A DNA stretch of 64,000 bases from Bolinopsis microptera (GCF_026151205.1 NC_087078.1:6341675-6405674), one strand, 5' to 3'; counted from the stretch's first letter, positions 1-10,283 are shown. Made by a program: numbers and translations. The notes: generated by a model not told the origin, from the letters alone.

Positions 1-245
1 TGTATGATGTACATATTGTCATCCATGTTGTCACCCCAGTGTAGCACAAAATTTAAAATGCGACATTCACGCTGGGTAATATCTCTGTCTCTTGTCTGGA
101 CTCTTCTATTACTATTCCCTCTAATTCTATTCGTTACTTCGCCTTCTATTCCCTACACTGTTATCCCGGCAGTCGGCACCCTCTTGGTGTTCAACCAAAG
201 TACACTTCGTATTTAAGAGGGTAATAACGAACCAGTCCTTACCAG

Positions 246-405
246 AATTGTGGCACCGCCTGGTGGTCAAACGAGTATCAATCTGTACGGAAGGGGACAA
301 CCCGCCGCCCCACAACCAACAACCGCTGCCACAAAACCGACAGCCACTGCTCCACCACCGGCTAAAGCAGCCCCTGAACCAGCTGCTACTCCATTCTATC
401 GGTAG
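246..405 (+). CDS. Jupiter/HN1-like exon, tandem copy 1 (alternative last exon or relic)
   Basis: The exon starts after a TTACCAG splice acceptor at 239-245. It reads R/I-V-A-P-P-G-G, then a Pro/Ala/Thr-rich stretch, and ends PFYR-stop at 403-405. The PPGG motif followed by T-S-I-N-L-Y-G matches the repeated RPPGG..S-F motif of the Jupiter/HN1 (JPT) microtubule-associated family. The position where copies 2 and 3 have ATG is GTG here, so this copy cannot start translation there. It would be coding only if joined to an upstream exon ending in phase 2. A consensus AATAAA lies immediately after the stop (407-412). It is about 90% identical to copy 2, 492 bp downstream, including flanks. It could also be a decayed duplicate. 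Confidence 0.5.
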
Positions 406-406
406 A

Positions 407-412
407 AATAAA
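407..412 (+). terminator. Poly(A) signal after Jupiter-like copy 1
   Basis: AATAAA begins one base after the TAG of copy 1. The matching place in copy 2 has lost it through a short deletion, so copy 1 keeps the better 3'-end signal. Confidence 0.45.
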
Positions 413-737
413 GCATTCTGTTACTTCAAGTGTAGTATTTTCGGACCATAAATATTTAATAGTTTTGTTTGTTCTTATCGCTAAAATGTGATGTTAGGTG
501 CGATAATGTACTTTTTGTTGGACAGGTTATATTGTCAAGCTGTAAGTTAATTACTGCTTAACTGTTTTACCCAATACCCATGGATGGTAGTGAAATTTTC
601 GGAATGTTGTCAGGGTGCAGTTATGGAAGGGGATGAGTTTATACGTGAAGAAAATATGTTTCAGGCCATTATCCCCAAAAAATCAATCAAAGTGCATTCC
701 ATATTTTGGAAGGTAATAACGAACCAGTTCTTACCAG

Positions 738-897
738 AATTATGGCACCGCCTGGTGGTCAAACAAGTATCAATCTGTACGGAGGGGGACCACCCGCCGC
801 CCCACAACCAACAACCGCTGCCACAAAACCGACAGCCACTGCGCCACCACCGGCAAAAGTAGTCCCTGAACCTGCTGCTACTCCATTCTATCGGTAG
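738..897 (+). CDS. Jupiter/HN1-like exon, tandem copy 2
   Basis: It follows a TTCTTACCAG acceptor (728-737). It reads R/I-M-A-P-P-G-G-Q-T-S-I-N-L-Y-G, a Pro/Ala/Thr-rich segment and PFYR-stop (TAG 895-897). From the ATG at 742 it would be a 51-residue peptide with one PPGG motif and no second motif. The exon opens with one carried base, the same phase as copies 1 and 3. In vertebrate HN1 the PPGG segment is preceded by S-S-R-V-L, so the R-I-M here looks like an internal junction rather than a true N-terminus. Alternative last exon, short paralogue and pseudo-exon all remain possible. Confidence 0.55.
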
Positions 898-1242
898 AAA
901 GCATCATGTCACCTAAAGTGTAGCATTTTCGGAGCAAACATATTTTGTTCTTATCACTAAAATGTGATGTTACTTTTTGTTGGACAGGTTATATTTTCAA
1001 GTTTTTAGTTAATTAACTACTTTACCCATGAGTTAAGAGTGTAGAAAATGTGGTGTTTTGTTCTCCAAAGATGACCATTCCAGATGATTTTGAATATCCC
1101 AAATTTTTGCTACACTCTTAGGGAAACAACTCTCAGCCACCAGTAGAATTGCATAGAGAATCGCGCAGAATGTCGAGCAAAGCGTGCGCCTAATCAAACT
1201 GTGTCATATTTAGAAAGAAAGTAACGATCTCTTCCCTTTCAG

Positions 1243-1776
1243 AGTGATGGCACCTCCTGGTGGCAAGACTAGTATCAGCCTGTTTGGTGGGTACGGAGAA
1301 GACCCAGTCGCCCCAAAACCTAAAGCAGCTGCTCCTGCAGCAGCAGCCGCCCCAGCCCCTGCTGCTGCCTCCGCTTCAGCTCCAGCAGCAGCCCCTGCTC
1401 CAGCTGCAGCTGCTCCAGCCGCAGCTGCTGCCTCTGCAGGCGAACCGTTTGTGCCTGCTGGTCAGCGAGTAGCAAAGGTTTTTATTCTCAATCAGTTATT
1501 AATGCATCTTATTTATTCTTTTTGGAACCAGTAATTGCAGACTTTAGATTCAAACACTTTAGATAAAAACACATTTTACCTCAATTTATGAATTTAATAT
1601 TTTGCTAATTCTAATTTCCTCAGCCGGACAGATTCGAGAAGGAACACCAGGTGTCGAACTGCCAGAAAGCCAGGAACGAATCGAGTGTGTTCGGAGCCCC
1701 AGATCCCGGTGCAAGAAAACAAGTGGTCAAAATAGTCAGACCCCCTGGTGGCCAATCTTCCATCTCTTTCGGATAA
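1243..1776 (+). CDS. Jupiter/HN1-like microtubule-associated protein, main two-exon copy
   Basis: Exons are 1243-1477 and 1624-1776. The acceptor is CTTCCCTTTCAG (ends 1242), the donor AAG|GTTTTT and the second acceptor TTTCCTCAG. From the ATG at 1247 the product is 127 residues. It has an N-terminal PPGGKTSISLFGG motif, a roughly 45-residue Ala/Pro low-complexity linker, then SSVFGAPDPGARK and a C-terminal RPPGGQSSISFG-stop. The two PPGG boxes flanking an F-G-x-P motif are the signature of Jupiter/HN1 (JPT1/2), small unstructured proteins tied to microtubules and cell-cycle control. Phase is 0 across the intron. The exon begins with one carried base giving R-V-M-A-P-P-G-G, so a first coding exon may lie left of the window. 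The donor is weak (GTTTTT), but the frame and family motif continue exactly across it. Confidence 0.8.
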
Positions 1777-2420
1777 ACTGAGAGATTTTTTGTGGCTGTC
1801 ACATATTTGGGGTTGTCTGGCCAGGCCCTATGTGAGAGGATTATAATGTGACTGCATGTTGGACAATGTCATAATCTATGTATTTATTGCGCTGACCGCT
1901 TAATTGGATTTAGAACCTTCTTGAAGGTTCTAAAACCTCATTTCCCAGTTATTTCCCCTTTTTGACTACCTGTTTGCATGATATTGATCAGAATGATTCC
2001 AGTTATATTAGTTTGAGTAATTCAGAAGTTTTCTGCTTTTTTGATTGTCACAGCAATTCAATTACAAATTCACCGACTATATTATTTGAAGTTTTCCACC
2101 AAAGATGAAGTCTTAACATAGGCACTGATCAGTGATCAAGATATTTTCAGTAAACTCTCGTATACCTGTGTCAATTTATGTTGCTGAACAGTCACCAGTT
2201 TTAAAATTGGCATTGGATAGTTATTAATTTTAAGTTATAATTATACTGTATCAATAATATAGTTGTTTTACTGAATTTAGAAGCAATATAAAAATAACAA
2301 TTAAACAATTAATTTCAATTCGATGATGAGCATATACAAGCATTGTCATTTCTTAAATCACCTCATTATATTAATTTGAATTCATCAAATTCGTACAAAA
2401 CTAAAACTCTTCCATTTTAG
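1777..2420 (+). other. Jupiter 3' UTR / spacer before CWC25
   Basis: All frames are broken by stops. I searched by eye for the missing Cir_N exon of CWC25 and found none. The only structure is a hairpin at 1911-1932. Confidence 0.6.
1911..1932. repeat. Perfect hairpin in Jupiter 3' region
   Basis: TAGAACCTTC, a TT loop, then GAAGGTTCTA: 10 bp perfect arms, about 135 bp after the Jupiter stop codon. It could fold in the 3' UTR; function unknown. Confidence 0.6.
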
Positions 2421-3439
2421 CCCATCAGAACATGTCGGAGAAGCAGACAGAATGGATGTACTCCGGCACCAGCAAGCCTGATTTGGAACAGTATCTGCTG
2501 GGTCGGCGTATTGATGATGCGGTGGACCCTAACCAGGATACAGAGAAGGCCGCTGACTGGATCTCTGGAAAAGTTCCAGAGGATGGGGACATGGCGGGGC
2601 GGTCAGAAATGTGGAAAACTAGGGACGCTTTCGCTAAGGCTCGAGAGGATCCTATGTTCATTATTGAGAAGCAAAAGCGGAATGCTCATGTTGACTTGAA
2701 GAACAATCCGCTGAAAATGCAGAAAATAAAGGATCTGCTAGCATCAGAACTGAAAAAGGACTTGAAGAAGAAGAAAAAGAAGCGAAGGAAAAGTCGTGAA
2801 GAGGGCTCACCAGAGAGACGAGAAGAACCAATGTCATCATCCTCACGAAACAGATCTGATGTATCTGAACGTGGTTCAGATTCTCGGAGTGATAGGAAGC
2901 GCAGAATCAGTAGATCTCCAGAACAATCAGGTAGTAGACACAGATCTAGATCTCCTGTCAAACACAGAAACAAACGAGACAAGAATCGTTCTCGCAGCAG
3001 GTCGCGTGATAAACACCATCACAAACCTGGCTTCGGGCTTATAGTTAAATCCTCTACTAAACCCGCCACCGCTACTGAAAAACCCGCCACTTCTCAGAAT
3101 CCCACCTCGACAAAACCCGCCAAATCGAAATACCCAATCCCACGGGGCGGAAGTGGAATTAGCAAGAAAATGTCTGCGGAGGAAATGGCGAAAAAGAGGG
3201 AAGAAATGATGAGTAACGCTAAGGGTAGGGACGTAGAGCGAAGGGAACGATACAGCAAACACAAAGACACGGAACTAGAGGACACGGCTGCCAACAAAGA
3301 GGGTAAAGCTGAGTTCCTCCACAAGTTCAAAGTAGACTCGTACTCGTCTAATAGTACTACAGTGGAGGATAGGATAAAGAGTGGCATTTTCAGTAAGCAG
3401 AGGACTAAAGCTGATCTTGGGAAATTTCTGAAAAAATGA
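2421..3439 (+). CDS. CWC25: CWC25 spliceosome-associated protein (CCDC49), N-terminus not found
   Basis: CWC25 joins the activated spliceosome and promotes the first catalytic step. The exon begins after a TTCCATTTTAG acceptor (2410-2420). From the first ATG (2432) it encodes 335 residues: a W-M-Y-S-G segment, a YLLGRRID motif, D-P-M-F-I-I-E-K, N-N-P-L-K-M-Q-K-I-K-D-L-L, a Lys-rich coiled stretch, an Arg/Ser-rich middle (about residues 115-215), then K-M-S-A-E-E-M-A-K-K-R-E-E-M-M and a C-terminal block near V-E-D-R-I-K-S-G-I-F. These follow the order seen in animal CWC25. The conserved Cir_N block (G-G-G-D-L-N-L-K-K-S-W-H-P), normally the first 40-70 residues, is absent. The reading frame stays open from the acceptor to the ATG (P-H-Q-N-M), so the ATG may be internal, with a first exon beyond the Jupiter copies or lost. 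Confidence 0.9.
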
Positions 3440-4354
3440 TAAAATGCAGTTTTTTTAAAAGAGTTTTTAATGAAACCTGATTTGATGGCGAAACTGAATT
3501 TAACCACGATAATGATTATTGTCGGTATGACTGTTTTGAGATAATCTTTAAATAACTGACGACCATTTTAAAACAAGTTTGTGATATAAATTTGGGAATT
3601 TGACGTGATTTTAAGTTTATACACGCAGTTATTTATGTTCATTTAAAAAGATATTTAATTTCAAAACTTGATTCGTATATTTAAAAACAAGGATTTTTAT
3701 TGCATAAAACCGAACATCACCTCAATCTGATGATTTACTACTTAAATCTAAACAACACAGACTTGACGATCTTGTTAAAATAGAGAGGAAGGGAAGAGTG
3801 GGTTGTCAATTATATTTATCAATTTAAACTAGATTTATCGGGCCGGTCAAATTAAAGCCGATATGGTGGCTTCTATTTGAAGTGGCGTAGTAAAATGGTA
3901 TTTAGTGTTCACGTGAACAATTAAAACACTAACCTTTAGAGGTTGTAAATTGATTTAATTACAAAAGCAAAGAGCAAAAAGTATGGAAGTGAACGAACCA
4001 AGAGCAAAGAGCATGAGCAAAAAGTACGAAAATGCAGGACCTCATCAGCATCTGCACTCATGGACACGAAGGTATTTAAAAAATTTAATTAGGTAATAAT
4101 CAACTATTTTTGTTATTGGCCATTGGTATGCTAATGAAAGTTAAACATTAAAACAAATCGTTATACGTCCATGGTTGTGATCGTGGCAGTGCTTATAATA
4201 TAAATATAATTTTAATTAAAAACGTCCATAGTTCAGTTCAGACGAAAAATCTTGATCTTCACATAGCTCATTCAGTTCTGCAGTGTCTTTGGTAGCTTTA
4301 CGTTATCATCTATACTGTCCTCGTGTAAGATCAGGTCTCTGTAATACTGCATCC
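3440..4354. other. Intergenic region between convergent CWC25 (+) and GPCR (-)
   Basis: AT-rich, no supportable gene. It holds both 3' UTRs. A minus-strand AATAAA (TTTATT at 3696-3701) could end the GPCR transcript. A short purine-rich imperfect repeat of AGAGCAAAAAGTA type lies at 3966-4030. Confidence 0.55.
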
Positions 4355-5132
4355 AGCTCCACAGTATTAGTTTCACAGTTAGGATTGAGAACTTGCTGTA
4401 TGCTCAATATCTGTTTCACAGTTAGGAATGAGAGCTTGCTGTATGCTCAATATCTGTTTCACAGTTGGGAATGGGAACTTGCTCAATATCTGTTTCACAG
4501 TTAGGAATGAGAACTTGCTCAATATCTGTTTCACAGTTAGGAATGAGAACTTGCTCAATATCTGTTTCACAGTTGGGAATGGGAACTTGCTCAATATCTA
4601 TTTCACAGTTAGGAATGGGAACTTGCTCAATATCTGTTTCACAGTTAGGAATGAGAACTTGTTCAATATCTGTTTCACAGTTAGGAATGAGAACTTGCTC
4701 AATATCTGTTTCACAGTTAGGAATGAGAGCTTGCTCAATATCTGTTTCACAGTTAGGAATGAGAACTTGCTCAATATCTGTTTCACAGTTAGGAATGAGA
4801 ACTTGCTCAATATCTGTTTCACAGTTACGAATGAGAACTTTCTCAATATCTGTTTCAGAGTTACGAATGAGAACTTGCTCAATATCTGTTTCACAGTTAG
4901 GAATGGGAACTTGCTCAATATCTGTTTCACAGTTAGGAATGGGAACTTGCTCAATATCTGTTTCACAGTTGGGAATGGGAACTTGCTCAATATCTGTTTC
5001 ACAGTTAGGAATGAGAACTTGCTCAATATCTGTTTCACAGTTAGGAATGGGAACTTGCTCAATATCTGTTTCACAGTTAGGAATGGGAACTTGCTCAATG
5101 CCAGTTTCACAATTAGGAGTGCGGTTTTGCCC
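4355..5132 (-). repeat. 36-bp coding minisatellite in GPCR tail (about 21 units)
   Basis: Units of 36 bp encode a 12-residue repeat, V-[PL]-I-P-N-C-E-T-D-I-E-Q, nineteen times on the minus strand (to the stop at 4422). Two more units beyond the stop carry a 7-bp insertion (43 bp). Because 36 is divisible by three and the unit lacks stops in any frame, all six frames are open here. That creates long spurious plus-strand reading frames at 4428-5555 and 4465-5175. Confidence 0.95.
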
Positions 5133-8100
5133 TACGTCATTTTTAAGTTTAGGAGCAGGATCATGCTTGATATAAATATCAAGTTTAGGAGGGGTACCCT
5201 GCTCTTGAACTTTCACTTCCTGCATTTCTATCGCAACCATATTACTACTCACATCTACAGCTACTGTACTTTTTCTAAGAATGTCTGGAGAGATCTGATT
5301 AAAGAGCGTCATATGAGCCGCAACCCTAACAAACATTCTCCTGACCAGCTGGCTCACCTTGTCCGTTTGTCGCATCATTACCTCGCTGTACAAGAACGGG
5401 TTTATCACAGAGTTGATCGGCAGCAGGATGATCGAGAAGAGTCCATACTGGGGTGTGGCGTTCAGCACTTCAAAAAAGTGCAGGAAGCAAACCAAGATAA
5501 AGGGAACCCAACAAAGAAAGTCAGTGGTGATAATGGTGGCCACTTTCCGCTGTAGCTTTGAGTTTCTCTTGTTGACCATGTCAGCGGTTGGACCCTCGCC
5601 TTTTCTCAGGAAACTGGAGGATTTTATGGTGGAGATGTTGATGTAGACGTAAGCTGCAGTGACAATGACAAAGCAGATGATGTTGATAGTGAGGACTGAT
5701 ATTGTGAACAACCATTGGGGGTCATCTCGGGTCACGAAGTATTTGAAAAGGCAAACTCCGTCATTGCCATAGAAATCGACTCGTGCAATCTTGACATCAA
5801 GATTTCCATAGTCCGATGAAAACATAGACCTTACTAAATTTTCGATTAGGGCCCATCTAAGGATCCGCTTCTTCGACCTTCCGTAGTAATTTTGAATTAC
5901 GTTAAAATGCTTCGCTTTTCCAATCTGGCCTCGAAAAATTCTGATGGACTGGTCATAGACTAAACCATTCACAAAAAAGTCTTCCATAACTGGAAAAAGG
6001 GACACCACTGCAATGGCAACTGCAGAGATAATTATCAGTAAAATCAAAACTGCTACTTTCAATTTGTTTTTGCGGCTTATGGCACTATTTTCGCCATGAT
6101 GTTGGATTCGGTTCCTGTAAACTCCAATTGCCCGAATAGAGCTGAGTATAGTGAGAGAAAATAGGGAGACCTGGGTTCCAAAAGTACTGATAACACCCAT
6201 AAAATTGCAATATGAACTCGTCAGCCAACTGTACCGCATCTTGCAATATCCTTTGCCAGTTGACGTGGAGTCCGCAACAGCTACGAACACAAGATATAAC
6301 CCAACTAGTAGATCCCCAAGTCCGATCAGCATTACCAGGATTCTGTTTGTCAGGGACTCAGTCGACTTACATTGTCCAAAATTTCGTGCATTTTCGTAAA
6401 GAACGATAATGTTCAACACTGTTGCCAGCACACCAAGGCTCCAGGCAGCTACCTTGAGTGGTAACCCGTTAATGATTTCCTTTCCACACTCCGTGTTGCA
6501 TTCATCAGAGATGTCCCCACAGTCTGGGTTACCATCACATTTCTTATCCAGGGGGATATAACCCTGACTGTCATGACACTTGAAGCTGTTCGTACAAGCA
6601 GCTTCATCCGACCCATCTCCACAATCATCCCAAAGGTTGCACACCTTGTCGTAGTCTGTACACATGCCGTTGCCACACACGAAGTAGTCGTTGTGGTAGT
6701 CGTTGTGCCTCCTTGTTACAAATGTGAGGTGACTGTTATCAACCACTGTGTAGATACGGTCTGTGTACTGAGCCGGACAGTCTTGGAAGTCAACCCGTTT
6801 GGTCAGAGGGCAATCTGAGTTAGGACACTTTTGAAGACAGCTTAAAATGACATAGCCCTCACCAAAAAGGGAGTTACAGTCTGTTTCTTCTGCCGGATAA
6901 GTGACGATGGTTTTGCTACTCTTGCCATAAATATGCTGATCAAAAGGGCTGAACTCCTGGGAGACACACCCACTTATCTTCTCTATTAAATCCTCTAATC
7001 CTTTCAGGCAGTATTTAAGAACTTTTGTGTTTCCGTTAGTATAAACTGCGGTAGTCTCACTCGATAAGCCCTGTCCTATCTCACATATCAAATTTTCGCT
7101 TCCGCATTCATCCTCTCCGTTGCAAAGTTCAATCAAGGCTACGAATTTAAGCGCTCCATAGCACATGAAAACGTCTTGGCAGTCATCGACTTCATATCTC
7201 CTCGTGATGCCAGTTCCGCACTCAATTTTCCAATTCTCATCGACTCCATTTAAACAGTCCTCCACTCCGTCCATCAGCCATGCACCAGGTATAGGAAGTT
7301 TCCTGTTGGTCCGGTAGTTCCTGTAACACTCCTGATGGGTCTGAGCCCGACAGGAGGGATGAACCTCATCAGCGCCACTGGCACAGTCCGGGACCTTGTC
7401 ACAGAGTTGGTGCTTGTGAATGATGCAGGCTGGAGTCACCTGGATACATGCAACATCTAGACCATTGGTACAAAATCCCTTCCGAAACCTGCCACAGACC
7501 ATGGTTTTGGCGATCGTGCTGAGACCATATCCTTTGATGACGCATTGGACGGCTACCCTTGCTTCGTCACTGCAATTTGTCTGGTCTATATAGTCCAGGC
7601 AGTATGGGGTCCCTGTTTTGCTCACCTCTCTTTTGTTTGGATACCGAACGTAGGACTCTTCAGTGCTTGAGACAATAGCTGCACAGCGCGTTGAGTTAAA
7701 AATACGAATTCTCCGTTTGATGGACTTTCGTCTGTACAGCTCTCCGCCTATGCAGCTAGGTGTTTCTCGACTAATGTCATAGCATTCCCTTACTTCGTCC
7801 ACCGTTAACCCTGCTTGTACGTCCACACAATCACGAACACCATTGCACATCTCGTGGGGAGATATGTATGTAAAATGTAAGATTTTTTGGAGCACAATAC
7901 TGTATGAGGAGCACATTTCACCGTAAAAATAGCCATTGCACTGGCTTTCATCCAAGCAGTTCCAAACATCACAAATACTGTCGCAGACCATTTGCTCCGA
8001 AAAGGATTGGCAGTCACCCGGCTTATCCGTAGGACAATCTTTCACTTTCACGGAACCTATATCCCTTTCTTCATCACACCTAAGATTTTCTTCCTGGGCC

Positions 8101-9078
8101 TGGTTAAGATTTGTACATTCCATTTGGCATATTTCTTCTTTTAAGTTAGGAAGGACAGTGTCGTACTTATCCTCCTCGCAAAGGAGATATCCACATAAGG
8201 ACCATTGGTTGAAGCCAGACTCCGAGCCGATGTTGTTCCCGCACGCCTGAATTTGTATTTAAATCAATGAATTTGTACTGCTTAAATTTTTATATGTAAA
8301 TATGAAATTTACTAAAACTAGGTTTTCATTGTTACAGGTTACTGCAAAAGTTATGCAATTAACTTACACATCCTCAGCATTCTGTACTGACCAAACTATT
8401 AAAAAAAAGTAAACTTCCAGTGCTTGGTCCGAATCAGCACCTGCTGATTCAAATTGGGGTCGTTCACATATTACGTAATCAGCCGAGGGGGGAGCGGGGT
8501 TTCCAAATGATTACGCTTGTGTATTTTGTACATTACGGTCCCTAAGTATACGGGATACAACACCCACATTTACTTTCTGATGTAGCCACATTCGGACCAG
8601 TCACTAAGGTATTAAACAGTCAACAATCGGGAAATGGAAATGATTGGAATTGAATTTAGTAACCTGATAACCGTATGTGTCGTTGGAACAGGACGTATTG
8701 AAGATGTGTCTGTTACTGTAGGCGATCATAGGAGGTAGAATTCTGTAGAGATCTTCCGAATAAGCGCATTTGTATGTAGGGAACAATTCCAGTCCCCAGT
8801 CACATTTATTTTTAAGGTATCCTTTAACCTCTTGTATCTTACACGAACCTGAAACGGGGTTTATAATAAACGGGGTTATAAACGTTCTTTGAGTGTGCTA
8901 CCTCATTTATTACTTATCTTGTTTTAAAAAATGTTTCATTATTTGAAACCATAAAATGGCCAGTTAATGTATAAATTATAAATTATAATTACAAATTATA
9001 ATTACTTGATGTCGAAGTGTCCACTTGCGTGAGTAGTAAGAACACAAAACCAAGCTCCAGACGAGCTAATATCTTCAT
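4422..9078 (-). CDS. LDLa-repeat rhodopsin-class GPCR (relaxin-receptor/GRL101-like) with repetitive tail
   Basis: Three exons: 9078-9006, 8848-8664 and 8246-4422. The joins are in phase 1 and 0 and give about 1360 residues. Residues 1-22 are a signal peptide (M-K-I-L-A-R-L-E-L-G-F-V-F-L-L-L). A Cys-rich ectodomain to about 675 contains about five LDLa-like modules, the clearest near 605-671 (C-G-D-G-S-D-E and C-G-D-I-S-D-E-C). Seven hydrophobic segments run from about 680 to 1045, with a long second extracellular loop of about 95 residues and N-P-F-L-Y at the end of TM7. The D/E-R-Y position reads S-I-R. LDLa modules before a class A core are typical of relaxin-type and molluscan GRL101-type receptors, which sense extracellular ligands through G proteins. 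No leucine-rich repeats are seen. Residues from about 1124 to the end are nineteen 12-residue repeats. The ligand is unknown. Confidence 0.92.
8456..8550. mobile_element. Fragment of GGGTCGTTCACA-end transposon in GPCR intron 2
   Basis: The 37 bp from 8456 (GGGGTCGTTCACATATTACG and onward through CAGCCGAGGGGGG) match the reverse complement of the right end of the element at 62122-62787 with a single difference. The right border is uncertain. An ACATTACGGTCCC string at 8530-8542 may be a decayed opposite end. Confidence 0.75.
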
Positions 9079-9460
9079 TGCTGAGATGTATTTATAGCTA
9101 TCTAACCAGTAGAGATAGATCAACAAGAACGCTCGAAGGAGACCAGATTCAGCTACAATTGGGATATAAATATTTTTTGGTTTTTATGAGAGAAAAAAAT
9201 TAACAGTTGAATGATTTATTAATTTTGGAGTGAGGATTAACCGCACACCCCAATTTACTGCGGTTATTTCCTTTCCCCTTACTCCGCGGTTAATCTGAAA
9301 TTGGGGTTTAACTGTAACATGTAGTTGTACTATTGATATCGTCAATCATGGGTTTTCTGAAACGTATTGTATCTAAGCTGGCTAGCACTAAAAGTAAAAG
9401 TAAAGTGTTTGATTTGAATGCTTTAGGTCTTGGTTTTATACTACAAACATTCCTTTGTCT

Positions 9461-9682
9461 GCAGTGCTCACAAATCTTTTATCATTGCCCATTGCTCCAA
9501 AATATTTGAGTTTTCTTGCACAAAAGTTTGAGTTGAAATTTTTAAAATCTAGAGGTTATAAAACAAAATATAGCATATGCCTACGTCCTACGTAACCTCT
9601 AAAATTTCAACACAAACTTTAGTGAAAGAAAATTAAAATATTTTGGAGCAATGGACAATGATAAAAGATTTGTGAGCACTGC
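9461..9682. mobile_element. Foldback/MITE, 222 bp
   Basis: Inverted arms start GCAGTGCTCACAAATCTTTT at 9461 and end with its complement at 9682. The outer 47 bp differ at about one position. The inner arms (a TTTGAGTTGAAATTTT / AAAATTTCAACACAAA segment) are more diverged, and the loop is about 35 bp. No coding capacity. No clear target-site duplication was seen. Confidence 0.85.
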
Positions 9683-10283
9683 ATCTTGGAGCTTGCAATT
9701 TCAAAAAAAAGACAAAAAGGAAAAATATAACAACAAAATTCAATTTTAAGGATATGCAGCAATGATAATATCAGACACGATCACCTATTGTTATATAAAA
9801 ATTTGTCCATGTCTGAAAACATTTATCCCTTTCTCGCAATCTTTGGATTTACTCCGTCCTAATATGACGTATTTTCTAACTATTAAATTTGTTACAATAA
9901 ACTTAATAAATAAATTTTTGTGTTACTTGTTCTTCTACTTAACAAAAAAACTACACCTAAAACCTGAACTTTAAAATATTTGATCTAAAACTGAACGGCA
10001 TCGAAGAAAAAAAATTCACTTTAACTGACCAAGGTTCAGGAATGCTAAAATCAATTATATTTGTTATTATTATTGTATGTATAGTAAGTATGTACGTATC
10101 CTAGCGAAACAAACAATTTGATAATTCATGACCAAGTCGGTGTAAGATAGATTGTCAAATATCCCCAGATACATCTCCGCGAATTTCTTTTCAATTCCCT
10201 GGAAGCTGCCGAGTGTATATTTGGTAAGATTGTCCATTACACAGTCCAAAGCTGGACTAACTGAAGTCTTCGGACCAGTCCAG

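Larger units (their letters stand above)
219..1030 (+). repeat. Tandem segmental duplication, 492 bp period
   Basis: Segment 219-575 (splice acceptor, exon copy 1 and 3' flank) recurs at 711-1030 with the same order of landmarks: GGTAATAACGAACC, acceptor, exon, stop, a TTTTGTTGGACAGG block and a TTTACCCA block. Copy 2 has short deletions in its 3' flank. The third exon copy at 1243 is much more diverged and its flanks do not align. Confidence 0.85.

Noticed and set aside
2661-3507. Minus-strand frames of 98, 111 and 137 codons over CWC25
   Set aside because: Antisense of a Lys/Arg/Ser-rich coding region. No domain, and the plus-strand protein is clearly conserved.
4428-5555. Plus-strand open frames of 375 and 236 codons and a 170-codon minus-strand frame
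   Set aside because: They are shadows of the 36-bp coding repeat, which lacks stops in every frame. The minus-strand frame continuous with the GPCR core is the real one.
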